Shown: positions 18,104 to 26,675 of the stretch, piece after piece
Numbering within the stretch: position 1 is the first letter of the stretch
Layout of the letters: the number at the start of each line of letters is the position of its first letter
Origin: an uncultured Roseicyclus sp.
GTDB taxonomy: Bacteria; Pseudomonadota; Alphaproteobacteria; Rhodobacterales; Rhodobacteraceae
Assembly: GCA_947491935.1 (NCBI GenBank)
Contig: CANLLF010000001.1
Coordinates: 620,001-684,000, forward strand
Length of the DNA stretch: 64,000 nucleotides
Direction: 5' to 3'
Notes under the pieces: generated by a model
The model's database searches: none
Seen by the model: the letters and a program-made list of their open reading frames with translations, nothing else
What the model was told of the DNA's origin: nothing
Translations under genes and position numbers: made by a program

Positions 18104-20031
18104 TCCCCCTCCTCCTCCAACACGATCAGCGCCGCGCCCGCCTCCACCTGCGCACCCGCCTCGGCCAGCACCTCGGCCACCACGCCGTCGCGCCCCGCCG
18201 TCAGCACATGCTCCATCTTCATCGCCTCCAGCACGGCCAGCCGGTCGCCGGTTTGCACGTGCGCGCCCGCCGCCACGAAGACCGCCTTCACCAGCCCCGG
18301 CATCGGTGCCTCGATCCGGCCCGCTGCCGCTCCGGCCTCGCTTGCCACATCCAGCGGGTCGGGCAATTCGAAATGGTAATTGTTGCCCCAGAAAACCGAG
18401 AGGCCCGCCGCGTGCCGCACCACCTCGGCGGGCACCGGCGCGCCGTCCACGGTCCATCCCCGTGCCCCGAACGTCACCTCATGCGCGCCATCCTCCCGCG
18501 TCACCACGGCCGATCCTGGCCCGGTGACGGAGACCTTCAGCACCTCCACCTCATCGCCCCGCGCCAACGCCACCGACTGCGCCAGCGGCGTCCAGAGGCT
18601 GAAACCCTGCTCCGCCGCCCCGTCCAACCCCATCGCGCCAATCGCCGCCACCGCGCGGCACCGCGTGCAGGAAACCGGCCGTTTCGACAGCGTCTCCACC
18701 TCCCGGTCGATCAGGCCGGTATCCACCTCACCGCGCCCGAACCCCTCGTGCCGCGCCAGCGCCCGCAGGAAGGCGAGGTTCGTGACCGTGCCCGCCACCT
18801 GCGTGCCGGACAAAGCCTGATCCAGCAGGCCCAGCCCAATCTCCCGCGTGGCGCCGTGCACGATCAGCTTGGCGATCATAGGGTCGTACCAGGGGCTGAT
18901 CTCGTCACCCGGCCGCACGCCGGTATCCGCCCGCGCGCCCTCTGGGAACACCAGATGCGCCAGCGTGCCTGTGGCGGGCAAGAACCCCTTCGGCACGTCC
19001 TCCGCATAAAGCCGCGCCTCGAAGGCATGGCCATGGATCGCCAGATCCTCTTGCCCCATGGGCAATGGCTCGCCCGCGGCAACGCGCAGCTGCCATTCCA
19101 CCAGATCGACACCCGTGATCGCCTCCGTCACCGGATGCTCCACCTGCAGCCGTGTGTTCATCTCCATGAAATAGAACCGGTCCGCCCGCAGCCCGTCGGA
19201 GGCATCGACGATGAACTCTACGGTGCCCGCACCTTTGTAGCCGATAGCCTCCGCGGCGCGCACGGCGGCATTTCCCATCGCCTCGCGCATCTCCGCCGTC
19301 ATCCCCGGCGCGGGGGCCTCCTCGATCACCTTCTGGTGGCGGCGTTGCAGCGAGCAATCGCGCTCGAACAGGTGCACGGCCCGCTCCCCGTCGCCGAACA
19401 CCTGCACTTCGATATGGCGCGGCGTGGCGACAAATTTTTCTATAAGAACTGCATCGTTGCCAAAGGCCGTCGCCGCCTCCCCCTTGGCGGAGGCCAGCGC
19501 GTCGGCAAAATCCCCGGCCCGGTCCACCCGGCGCATGCCCTTGCCGCCGCCTCCCGCAACCGCCTTGATCAGGACCGGATAGCCGATCTCCGCCGCACGC
19601 TCGGCCAGCCCCTCCTGCGAGGCCCCGTGGTAACCCGGTACCACCGGCACCCCGGCCTCTTCCATCAGCGCCTTCGCCGCATCCTTCAGCCCCATCGCCC
19701 GGATCGCCGGGGCCGATGGCCCGATAAACACCAGCCCTGCCGCCTCCACGGCCTCCACGAAATCCGGGTTTTCGCTCAGGAACCCATATCCCGGATGGAT
19801 CGCCTGCGCGCCCTTCTCCAGCGCCGCCGCAATGATCGCATCCCCGCGCAGGTAGCTTTCCGCAGGCTTCGGCCCCCCGATCCGCACCGCATCATCCGCC
19901 ATCGCCACATGCCGCGCCCCCGCATCCGCGTCGGAATAGACGGCCAGCGTCCGCACGCCCATCGCCCGCGCCGTATCGATCACCCGGCAGGCGATCTCAC
20001 CCCGGTTCGCGATCAGGATTTTCTTGAACAT
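18100..20031 (-). CDS. liuD: methylcrotonyl-CoA carboxylase, biotin-containing alpha subunit
   Basis: Protein of 643 residues that carboxylates its biotin and hands it to the beta subunit for 3-methylcrotonyl-CoA carboxylation in leucine breakdown. Residues 1 to about 450 are biotin carboxylase (FKKILIANRGEIACRVI, GYPVLIKAVAGGGGKGMR, FERDCSLQRRHQKVIEEAP, EMNTRLQVEHPVTE). A BT-type linker domain follows. The C-terminal biotinyl domain has EAMKMEH at about 602-608 with the biotinylated lysine near 605. The start at 20031 gives the canonical MFKKILIANRGE. Gene neighbours support methylcrotonyl- over acetyl- or propionyl-CoA carboxylase. Confidence 0.95.
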   Translation of the reverse strand: MFKKILIANRGEIACRVIDTARAMGVRTLAVYSDADAGARHVAMADDAVRIGGPKPAESYLRGDAIIAAALEKGAQAIHPGYGFLSENPDFVEAVEAAGLVFIGPSAPAIRAMGLKDAAKALMEEAGVPVVPGYHGASQEGLAERAAEIGYPVLIKAVAGGGGKGMRRVDRAGDFADALASAKGEAATAFGNDAVLIEKFVATPRHIEVQVFGDGERAVHLFERDCSLQRRHQKVIEEAPAPGMTAEMREAMGNAAVRAAEAIGYKGAGTVEFIVDASDGLRADRFYFMEMNTRLQVEHPVTEAITGVDLVEWQLRVAAGEPLPMGQEDLAIHGHAFEARLYAEDVPKGFLPATGTLAHLVFPEGARADTGVRPGDEISPWYDPMIAKLIVHGATREIGLGLLDQALSGTQVAGTVTNLAFLRALARHEGFGRGEVDTGLIDREVETLSKRPVSCTRCRAVAAIGAMGLDGAAEQGFSLWTPLAQSVALARGDEVEVLKVSVTGPGSAVVTREDGAHEVTFGARGWTVDGAPVPAEVVRHAAGLSVFWGNNYHFELPDPLDVASEAGAAAGRIEAPMPGLVKAVFVAAGAHVQTGDRLAVLEAMKMEHVLTAGRDGVVAEVLAEAGAQVEAGAALIVLEEEGE

Positions 20032-20044
20032 CACCCGCGTTCCC

Positions 20045-20698
20045 TCACCACCACGATCCACTCTCCCCATCTCCCAAATGCGCCCGGACATAATCCGGCA
20101 AAGGCCACGCCTCCCGTTTCAGATCCGCCCGCTTCTGCGTGCCGCCCACCCGCTCTGCATGGGCCAGAAGTTCCGGGTGCAAGCTCACGTCCAAAGCCGC
20201 CAATGCGGCCTCCACCTGCCCCTTGGTCCTGTCGATCTCATCGGCCAGCTTCGCTTCGGCCGATTTGCCTTTCAGGATCGCCGGCAGGGCCATCTTGCCC
20301 AGCACCATCCGCCCGACCGACAGCGCCAGTCCCAAGACCATCGTCGCCACGAAATCGCTGATCAGGTCGACAACGTTGAAATTCCAGCTCAGCCAACCGC
20401 GCTTCTCACCTTTGTCGCCGAGTTCCGACCGCATCCGGTCGAATTCCCGTGCAAACACCTCGCGGAACTGTCGCGCAAAGCGCACCCGGCTGAAATCGTC
20501 GCGCCCCGCGAACACCCGCAAAACCGGCCGCACAAAGATCCCGCCCTTGGAGCGATCCACGAACTCCTCGAAGTCGAACAGGAAGAAGTAATCCTCCGCG
20601 TCATTCGAATTGTGGATCAGGTAGACGGCGATCTCCGCCTCGCGCCCTAGTTTCGGCAAGTCGGGAACAAAACCGCCGATCCGTTCAGTCCAGCTCAT
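20045..20698 (-). CDS. hypothetical protein with central hydrophobic segment
   Basis: Protein of 217 residues. The N-terminal half contains AEIAVYLIHNSNDAEDYFFLFDFEEFVDRS split by charged stretches. A central hydrophobic segment (DLISDFVATMVLGLALSVGRMVL) could be a membrane helix. The C-terminal third is Ala/Glu-rich and probably helical (LADEIDRTKGQVEAALAAL). It overlaps the ASCH gene upstream by 14 nt and is 13 nt from liuD. No family is recognised. Confidence 0.75.
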   Translation of the reverse strand: MSWTERIGGFVPDLPKLGREAEIAVYLIHNSNDAEDYFFLFDFEEFVDRSKGGIFVRPVLRVFAGRDDFSRVRFARQFREVFAREFDRMRSELGDKGEKRGWLSWNFNVVDLISDFVATMVLGLALSVGRMVLGKMALPAILKGKSAEAKLADEIDRTKGQVEAALAALDVSLHPELLAHAERVGGTQKRADLKREAWPLPDYVRAHLGDGESGSWW

Positions 20699-21116
20699 CC
20701 ACAGCCCCCAGATCCTCGATCACCTCGAACCGCTCCCAGATCAGCTCCATCTCCGGGTCGAATATGCCGTGTCGGCGGTAATACTGCTTATGCCCGGCGC
20801 GCCAGCCCTCCAGCGTCTCATCCTCGCCCTCGGCCAGGGCCATCTCCTCGGGCACGTCGCAAAACCGCACCAGCCGTAGTTCCATCGTCCGGGTCACCAG
20901 CGCCGGTCGCCCGTCAAACGTCGTGGCGATGTCGCAGCGCCCGATCTGCGGCGGGGCCTCCCCGCCTTCGATCTCCGCCATCGACAGACAGGTCGCGCGC
21001 TTCCTGCCCGCCCGCACCAACCCCAACAGCTCCGCCGACAGCCGCGCGCTATCGCCGAACACATAGGTTTGCGCCCCAGGGTAGCGCGCCTCGAGCTGGT
21101 CCGACGCCTCCGTCAT
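20685..21116 (-). CDS. ASCH-domain protein
   Basis: Protein of 143 residues of the ASCH/PUA-like superfamily: FGDSARLSAELLGLVRAGRKRATC (the RAGRKRAT motif typical of the substrate-binding loop), RPALVTRTMELRLVRFCDVPEEMALAEGED and GWRAGHKQYYRRHGIFDPEMELIWERFEVIE. The ATG at 21116 overlaps the methyltransferase stop as ATGA. ASCH proteins bind RNA or modified nucleosides, and some hydrolyse N4-acetylcytidine. The activity here is not determined. Confidence 0.9.
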   Translation of the reverse strand: MTEASDQLEARYPGAQTYVFGDSARLSAELLGLVRAGRKRATCLSMAEIEGGEAPPQIGRCDIATTFDGRPALVTRTMELRLVRFCDVPEEMALAEGEDETLEGWRAGHKQYYRRHGIFDPEMELIWERFEVIEDLGAVDELD

Positions 21117-21661
21117 GGCCCACTTCTCCGCGCCGTCACCGCAAAACAATCCCCATCCAGCGCCACCCGGTGCATGTCGAACCCATCCGCCGTCAGCTGA
21201 TCCAGATAGGGCCGCCCCTGAACCATCTCCGGCTCGGTGAACCCTTCCCCACCGATCGCCAGCAGGCCACCGGGGCGCAACACCCGCAACATCTCGGCAT
21301 AGCCCGCATCGACGTCGTCCCAATGCGGCACCGAATTGATCGCGGTCACAACGTCGAACGATGCGTCCCCCACCGGCAAGTCCCCCGCCGTGCCACCCAA
21401 GTAGCGCACCCGATCCTCCGCCGTCAGCGCGCGGGCATGGTCCAGCATCCGCTCGAACGGATCGACCCCCACCAGCGCGCCAGACGTCCGCTCCGCCATC
21501 GCGCGGAGCGCCGATCCGGTGCCGCATCCGATATCCAGCACATCCTCCGACCCGCCAAACGGGATCGCCACCACCACCGCGAAAACTGACGGGTGATCGC
21601 CGTATTTTTCAGCGTAGAAGTCGATGTTCTCGTCGGTCCAGTCAGGCATCACGCATCTCAC
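21113..21661 (-). CDS. class I SAM-dependent methyltransferase
   Basis: Protein of 182 residues with a Rossmann methyltransferase core: motif [18 protein letters not shown], acidic end of beta-2 [11 protein letters not shown], motif [14 protein letters not shown] and the post-motif [21 protein letters not shown]. The GTG at 21661 overlaps the liuB stop as GTGA. An ATG four codons later (21649, [17 protein letters not shown]) is an equally possible start. The acceptor substrate cannot be predicted. Confidence 0.9.
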   Translation of the reverse strand: MRCVMPDWTDENIDFYAEKYGDHPSVFAVVVAIPFGGSEDVLDIGCGTGSALRAMAERTSGALVGVDPFERMLDHARALTAEDRVRYLGGTAGDLPVGDASFDVVTAINSVPHWDDVDAGYAEMLRVLRPGGLLAIGGEGFTEPEMVQGRPYLDQLTADGFDMHRVALDGDCFAVTARRSGP

Positions 21662-23262
21662 ATCCGGAACAGGCCAAAGCGCGTCTCCTCGATGGGTGCA
21701 TTCAGCGCCGCCGCCAGTGACAGCCCCAGCACCTCGCGGGATTTCCGCGGGTCCACCACCCCGTCATCCCACAGCCGCGCGGAGGCATAGAGTGGATGCG
21801 ATTGTTCCTCGAACATGTCGATCGTGGGCTGCTTGAAGGCGGCCTCCGCCGCGGCGGACCACTCTTCCCCCGCCTTCTCCATGGCCGACCGCTTCACACT
21901 CGCCAGAACCCCCGCTGCCTGCGCACCGCCCATCACGGAGATCCGCGAATTCGGCCACGACCACAGGAAGCGCGGGCTGTAGGCCCGTCCCGCCATCCCA
22001 TAGTTTCCCGCGCCAAACGACCCGCCCACCAGCATCGTCACCTTCGGCACCGCCGTCGTCGCCACGGCGGTCACCATCTTCGCCCCGTGCCGTGCAATGC
22101 CTTCGTTCTCGTATTTCCGCCCCACCATGAACCCGGTGATGTTCTGCAAGAACACCAGCGGGATCTTCCGGGCCGAGCACAGCTCCACGAAATGCGCCGC
22201 CTTCTGGGCCGCCTCGCTGAACAAAACCCCGTTATTCGCGACAATCCCCACCGGCAGGCCCATCACCTCGGCAAAGCCACACACGATGGTTTCCCCGAAC
22301 CGCGCCTTGAACTCGTCGAAATAGCTGTCGTCGACCACCCGCGCGATCACCTCCCGGATGTCGTAAGGCGTGGTCAAAGCGGCAGGCACGACGCCCAATA
22401 AATCTTCCGGATCATAGGCCGGGGGCCGCCCGCCCAGCGTTACACCGTATTCCTCCCCGAATCCGTCCAGGGACCCAACCGCCCGCCGCGCCAAGGCCAG
22501 CGCATGGGCATCATCCTCCGCCAGGTAATCCGCCACACCGCTGAGCCGCGTATGCACGTCCCCGCCGCCCAGATCCTCGGATGTCACAACCTCCCCCGTC
22601 GCTGCCTTCACCAAAGGCGGCCCGGCCAGAAAGATCGTCCCCTGCTCCTTCACGATGATCGTCACATCCGACATCGCGGGCACATAGGCGCCCCCCGCCG
22701 TGCACGACCCCATCACGACTGCAATCTGCGCAATCCCCTTCGCGCTCATCCGCGCCTGGTTAAAGAAAATCCGCCCGAAATGGTCGCGATCCGGAAACAC
22801 CTCATCCTGGTTCGGCAGGTTCGCCCCGCCACTATCCACAAGATATACACAGGGTAATCCACACTCTTCCGCGATCTCCTGCGCCCGCAAGTGCTTCTTT
22901 ACGGTGATCGGGTAGTACGTGCCGCCCTTCACCGTCGCGTCGTTGCACACGACCATCACCTCGCGCCCATGGACGCGGCCCACACCGGCCACAACACCCG
23001 CACAAGGCGCGGCTCCATCATACATCCCGTGCCCCGCCGTCGCGCCCACCTCCAGAAACGGAGAGCCCGGATCGAGCAAATTCGCCACCCGCTCCCGCGG
23101 CAGCATCTTGCCCCGGCTTACATGCCGCGCCCGGGATCGCTCCCCACCCCCCGACGCCGCCAGATCGGCGGCCTCACGCACGACGCGGAGCGCATCCAGA
23201 TGCGCCGCCCGGTTCTCGCGGGCCTCGTCGGATCCCGAGATGAAAGTGGATTTCAGTTTCAT
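21658..23262 (-). CDS. liuB: methylcrotonyl-CoA carboxylase, carboxyltransferase beta subunit
   Basis: Protein of 534 residues of the acyl-CoA carboxyltransferase family: [94 protein letters not shown] and [20 protein letters not shown]. These are methylcrotonyl-CoA carboxylase-type signatures. The ATG at 23262 ([14 protein letters not shown]) has GGAG 6-7 nt upstream, and the upstream extension is a frame through the preceding gene. With liuD it forms the carboxylase that makes methylglutaconyl-CoA. Confidence 0.96.
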   Translation of the reverse strand: MKLKSTFISGSDEARENRAAHLDALRVVREAADLAASGGGERSRARHVSRGKMLPRERVANLLDPGSPFLEVGATAGHGMYDGAAPCAGVVAGVGRVHGREVMVVCNDATVKGGTYYPITVKKHLRAQEIAEECGLPCVYLVDSGGANLPNQDEVFPDRDHFGRIFFNQARMSAKGIAQIAVVMGSCTAGGAYVPAMSDVTIIVKEQGTIFLAGPPLVKAATGEVVTSEDLGGGDVHTRLSGVADYLAEDDAHALALARRAVGSLDGFGEEYGVTLGGRPPAYDPEDLLGVVPAALTTPYDIREVIARVVDDSYFDEFKARFGETIVCGFAEVMGLPVGIVANNGVLFSEAAQKAAHFVELCSARKIPLVFLQNITGFMVGRKYENEGIARHGAKMVTAVATTAVPKVTMLVGGSFGAGNYGMAGRAYSPRFLWSWPNSRISVMGGAQAAGVLASVKRSAMEKAGEEWSAAAEAAFKQPTIDMFEEQSHPLYASARLWDDGVVDPRKSREVLGLSLAAALNAPIEETRFGLFRM

Positions 23263-23621
23263 TGTGCCTCCAAAACCAAGCCAATCCGAGCGATCAAAGG
23301 GTCGAAGATCAAATACCCGAGCATCAGACCGCCAAGAGAAAAGTACGGTTGAGGAACCGCAGCGGGGTAAAACACGTAGAAGGTCATTGAGCCAAAGACG
23401 AACACCGCCAAAACGGCCCACGCACGCGCGCGCGCTTCGCTTGCCAATCGCGCGCCGCAAGACTGGCGCGAAATGGGTCGTCCAGAGATCCCCTGTGCAA
23501 CCGGCCAAAACAGATAAAAGACGCCGCAAATTGACGGAAGCGAAAGAGGCAGGCGAACCTCCCCCGACCCACATTCCGGGCACCGCAAATTGGCAATTCT
23601 CGACCGGATCGCCCTCATCAT
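23259..23621 (-). CDS. small membrane protein with N-terminal zinc-ribbon-like half
   Basis: Protein of 120 residues: an N-terminal [13 protein letters not shown] knuckle with a later SRQSCG cysteine, then two hydrophobic helices ([21 protein letters not shown] and [21 protein letters not shown]). The pattern suggests a cytosolic metal-binding or degenerate zinc ribbon fused to membrane helices. Start MMRAIRSR at 23621 (or 23618). Both ends overlap neighbours by 4 nt (liuB and the secreted protein upstream). Function is unknown. Confidence 0.75.
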   Translation of the reverse strand: MMRAIRSRIANLRCPECGSGEVRLPLSLPSICGVFYLFWPVAQGISGRPISRQSCGARLASEARARAWAVLAVFVFGSMTFYVFYPAAVPQPYFSLGGLMLGYLIFDPLIARIGLVLEAQ

Positions 23622-24199
23622 TCCAACCCACTCATCTCGTCCCAATCGAGCGGACCCATGACACCCGCCAACCGCGCAACCTGCCAGGCCCAGACCGCCT
23701 CCTCGAATTTCAGCACCGCCTGGAACGACCGGCACCACAGCGTCCGCCGATAGGTCTCGCCCGCGCAATCGTCCCCGGCATTCGTACCGTGCGCCACTGC
23801 CCAGACCTGCCCGTAGAGCGGCGAGAGCGCCAGCCCCTCCACCTCCTCCGGCGGGGGCAACAACGCCCGCATCGCCGCGGCGCGATCATCGAATGCCGCG
23901 CGCAACCGCCGCTGACAGATCAGCGAATTCGAAGACACCTCGCAGATGCCCATCGCCAGATACCCGCAATGCTGCACCCAATGGACGTTGAACAGATCGC
24001 GCCGCCAGTCGTGCCCATAGCCGGGATCGCCCCGCAGACGCGTCTCGAAGGCCTCCATCTGCTCAGGCAGGCAGTGCTCGAACCGCTGCACATGGTCCGC
24101 CCTGGGGGCCTCGGCCCAGCTCTGGGCATGGCCCGCCATTGGCAACAGCAATCCAATCATCAGTGCCGCGACCCGGGGAACCATCACCCATCGCCTCAT
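23618..24199 (-). CDS. exported cysteine-containing hypothetical protein
   Basis: Protein of 193 residues with a signal peptide ending GHAQS ([20 protein letters not shown]). The mature part has at least six cysteines ([47 protein letters not shown]), implying disulfides. It has helical repeats such as [21 protein letters not shown]. It is coupled by ATGA overlap to the gene upstream. No family is recognised. It belongs to a run of similar small periplasmic proteins between liuA and liuB. Confidence 0.78.
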   Translation of the reverse strand: MRRWVMVPRVAALMIGLLLPMAGHAQSWAEAPRADHVQRFEHCLPEQMEAFETRLRGDPGYGHDWRRDLFNVHWVQHCGYLAMGICEVSSNSLICQRRLRAAFDDRAAAMRALLPPPEEVEGLALSPLYGQVWAVAHGTNAGDDCAGETYRRTLWCRSFQAVLKFEEAVWAWQVARLAGVMGPLDWDEMSGLE

Positions 24200-24723
24200 T
24201 CCGCCGCCTCGGCCATCATCACCATCCGCTCCAGCTGCCTGGTTCTAAGGTACTGGCTCATAGCGCCGAAAAAGCTGCACCAGCCCTCATTGGGGAGCTC
24301 TTCATCCACACGCGAGAGGCACACCTCATCCCCTTCCATCGCTCGGGCCTGCTCCAGCAATCGCACATATCGTCGTTCTGTGAAGCGATTGCTCGCAACG
24401 ATCTCCTCGGGCAAATCCGCCATAACGCGCGCCTGCCGCTCCGCCGCAGCCTCCGCCACCTGCCCGCGACACCCCGCGCGGTCGCCTGACAAGCTGCAAA
24501 TGGCATCGGTCCCGTCGACACAGACCAAGGCCTCCCCCGCCACCACATATCGCATATCCTGCGCGTCCTCTTCCGACACACCCTCCGCCAGTGAGGCCAC
24601 AAATTCCGCATCCATCTCCGCAAAACACAGATCCATGTACCGAACCGCAAACGGCTCCTGCGCTGCCGCAAGTCCGGGTAGCGCCGTCGCCAGCGCCACC
24701 GCCAAGATCGGCACCCCTCTCAC
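24196..24723 (-). CDS. exported cysteine-containing hypothetical protein
   Basis: Protein of 175 residues with a signal peptide (MRGVPILAVALATALPGLAA, cleavage near AAAQ). The mature part begins EPFAVRYMDLCFAEMDAEFV and has cysteines in LVCVDGT, ICSLSGDRAGCRGQ, EVCLSRV and GWCSFF. The pattern CSLSGD..GC then a helix AAERQARVMADLPEEIV recalls the exported proteins on either side. It overlaps the flavodoxin-like gene upstream by ATGA. Function is unknown. Confidence 0.78.
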   Translation of the reverse strand: MRGVPILAVALATALPGLAAAQEPFAVRYMDLCFAEMDAEFVASLAEGVSEEDAQDMRYVVAGEALVCVDGTDAICSLSGDRAGCRGQVAEAAAERQARVMADLPEEIVASNRFTERRYVRLLEQARAMEGDEVCLSRVDEELPNEGWCSFFGAMSQYLRTRQLERMVMMAEAAE

Positions 24724-25439
24724 GCCCGATACTCCGGGTTCTCATACCCAAACCGGGCGCCCGCCTTCCACGCGCGGCGGTCGTTGCCCTCGTTCGGCAA
24801 CCCGCCCGCCGCCTTCAGCATCCGCGCCATATGCACCAGGTTCCAGCTCATGATCGTCGTGTTGCGCTGGGTGAACTCGTTGCCGAAACCCACCTTTCCG
24901 CCCTCCCCGTCATCGTCGCCATAAGACGGCCCCGGCCCGGCCTCCCCGATCCAGCCGCAATCGGCCTGGGGCGGGATCGTCACGCCCAGATGGCTCAGCG
25001 CATAGCCGATCGTCATCGCCGCGTGCTTCACCCCGTCCTCGTTGCCGGTCACGACACAGCCGCCGACCTTGCCGTAAAACACGCTCTGGCCCTTGTCGTT
25101 TAGCTCACCCGACATCCCGTACAGCCGCTCGATCAGCACCCGGCAGAGGCTCGATTCCTCACCCAGCCACAGCGGCGTGCCCACCACCAGAATATCCGCC
25201 GCCAGCACGATCTCCCAGATCTGCGGCCAGTCATCGGCGGCCCAGCCATGCTCCTTCATGTCGGGGTAGACACCCGGCGGAATCTGATGATCGAGCATAT
25301 GCACGTGAGTCACCGCCACCCCGTTCTTCTCGAGAATACCCGAGCTCGCATTCAACAGAAGCTGCGTGTGGCTCTCCCCCGACTGCCGCTTGAGCGAGGT
25401 GTTGAAATACACCGCCTTCAGGTCGCCGAATTCACTCAT
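24720..25439 (-). CDS. flavodoxin-like NAD(P)H-dependent reductase
   Basis: Cytosolic protein of 239 residues with the flavodoxin/NADPH-dependent FMN reductase fold: AVYFNTSLKRQSGESHTQLLLN (FMN phosphate loop region), AADILVVGTPLWLGEESSLCRVLIERL and KVGGCVVTGNEDGVKHAAMTIGYALSHLG. Related to WrbA/NQO-like oxidoreductases, so a quinone or FMN reductase role is likely. It overlaps both neighbours by 4 nt, inside the block of small exported proteins. Confidence 0.92.
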   Translation of the reverse strand: MSEFGDLKAVYFNTSLKRQSGESHTQLLLNASSGILEKNGVAVTHVHMLDHQIPPGVYPDMKEHGWAADDWPQIWEIVLAADILVVGTPLWLGEESSLCRVLIERLYGMSGELNDKGQSVFYGKVGGCVVTGNEDGVKHAAMTIGYALSHLGVTIPPQADCGWIGEAGPGPSYGDDDGEGGKVGFGNEFTQRNTTIMSWNLVHMARMLKAAGGLPNEGNDRRAWKAGARFGYENPEYRA

Positions 25440-25738
25440 GTCTCTGGCCTTTCGAAAATCACGCTCTCATCGACGGGCTGTCCCCACTCGTCCACCGCCA
25501 CATACCACGCCTCGGATCCCTCGCGCTCGCAAATCACGATCAGGCGCACCGCCTGCACACCCGCGGGCACCGCGTAACAATCGGTAAGCGCGCCGCCGGT
25601 CTCCGCCACGTAATCCGCGGCGTGGCGGTTGATGATCTCGGTTTCGCCGGGCGGCGCGTAGGCCACGCCGAGATAAAGCCCGAACGCCCCGGCCAGCGCC
25701 AGCAGGGCCGCCAGTGGCAACAGGATCGGGCGCATCAT
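25436..25738 (-). CDS. small membrane-anchored periplasmic protein
   Basis: Protein of 100 residues with one N-terminal hydrophobic segment (MMRPILLPLAALLALAGAFG then LYLGVAYAPP) acting as a signal anchor or signal peptide. The outside part has two cysteines (TDCYAVPAG and VICEREG) and a beta-rich pattern VQAVRLIVICEREGSEAWYV. It overlaps both neighbours by 4 nt. No family is recognised. Confidence 0.72.
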   Translation of the reverse strand: MMRPILLPLAALLALAGAFGLYLGVAYAPPGETEIINRHAADYVAETGGALTDCYAVPAGVQAVRLIVICEREGSEAWYVAVDEWGQPVDESVIFERPET

Positions 25739-26214
25739 TCCAGCGCCTCCACCCAAGCCATCAGGCGCAGGGCGTGTTCCGCCGTCACCCTCATCCGGCA
25801 CTCGGCCCAGGCCACGCCGCTGCCACTCATCCCCGGCCAGGCCGCGCCCGCGGCCTCGCAGGCCAGCGTGCGGTAGGTGTCGAATGCCTGCGCCACATCG
25901 ACGAGGGACATCTCCTGCCCCGCCAGTGCATCCATACGCGCCAGCGCGCCCTCCGCCTCCGCCAGATACCCGCTCCAGACCTCCATCTCGGCTGCGGCGC
26001 AGATCCCCGCGCCCGGCGCCACATCCGCCGCCAGACAGGCCGCCGCCCCGGTTCCGATGCAGGCCGCGCCGCGGCCTTCCGCCAGACAATCGCCAACCAC
26101 CTCGCCCGCCAGCGCCTCATGGCCCTCCGCCACAACCGTCTCGGGCGGCAAGACATCCTGTGCCGCAACCGGCGTCGCAACGAGCATCGCGGCAAGCATC
26201 AGTCTAGGAAACAT
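25735..26214 (-). CDS. exported protein, LprI-like C-terminal half
   Basis: Protein of 159 residues with a signal peptide (MFPRLMLAAMLVATPVAAQD). The mature part has VGDCLAEGRGAACIGTGAAAC, then WSGYLAEAEGALARMDALAG, ACEAAGAAWPGMSGSGVAWA and ECRMRVTAEHALRLMAW. The last elements resemble the LprI/DUF1311 family (often called lysozyme inhibitor LprI), with its paired cysteines and CRxxxTxxRAxxL end. This is a pattern-level similarity, so the name is tentative. Confidence 0.75.
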   Translation of the reverse strand: MFPRLMLAAMLVATPVAAQDVLPPETVVAEGHEALAGEVVGDCLAEGRGAACIGTGAAACLAADVAPGAGICAAAEMEVWSGYLAEAEGALARMDALAGQEMSLVDVAQAFDTYRTLACEAAGAAWPGMSGSGVAWAECRMRVTAEHALRLMAWVEALE

Positions 26215-26675
26215 CGCGCCACCTCGTCATCGGAGACATCCAGATCTTCCTCAGCCGCCCGAGCATCAACACGCGCCGCGCCCCAGAACGCCCGCGCCCC
26301 ATCCCGCAGGCAGCCGCCGCGCGCCTCACCCATCGTATCGCAGGCCACCACCGTCGCGGCCCACGCATATCTGGCAGCATCCTCCGCGCCCTCGCCATCG
26401 CCCGACCGGCCCAACAAGACCTCACCTTCTTCCGCAAACCGACAGGCCAACTCCGCCCGGCATTCGTCAGCGGCCACGTCACTGCGCCCAACGCCGCAGA
26501 CATCCACCGCCAGATCGGCGCAGATCCGGTCCACCCGCTCCCCGGGCTCCGCCGCCGTCATCAAACATTGCAACAGGGCCGCCCGCGGATGGGGCGCCTC
26601 TTGCCCCGCAACCGGATGCGGCAGGCCCGATATCGCCAGCGCCGCCGACGCGGCCATGGCGGCGCAAACCTTCAC
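26199..26675 (-). CDS. exported cysteine-containing hypothetical protein
   Basis: Protein of 158 residues with a signal peptide (MKVCAAMAASAALAISGLPHPVAG). The mature part carries many cysteines (LLQCLMT, RICADLAVDVCGVG, DECRAELACRF, VACDTMGEARGGCLRDG, ARCFLD) and is acidic and helical. The spacing resembles that of the next gene, suggesting an old duplication. The start overlaps the liuA stop by 4 nt and the end overlaps the next gene by 16 nt. Function is unknown. Confidence 0.75.
   Translation of the reverse strand: MKVCAAMAASAALAISGLPHPVAGQEAPHPRAALLQCLMTAAEPGERVDRICADLAVDVCGVGRSDVAADECRAELACRFAEEGEVLLGRSGDGEGAEDAARYAWAATVVACDTMGEARGGCLRDGARAFWGAARVDARAAEEDLDVSDDEVARCFLD

Noticed and set aside
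18208-20361. Very long open frame on the plus strand opposite liuD
   Set aside because: It is the antisense shadow of a GC-rich gene; it has no ribosome binding site, is full of Arg/His/Pro, and overlaps the well-supported biotin carboxylase.
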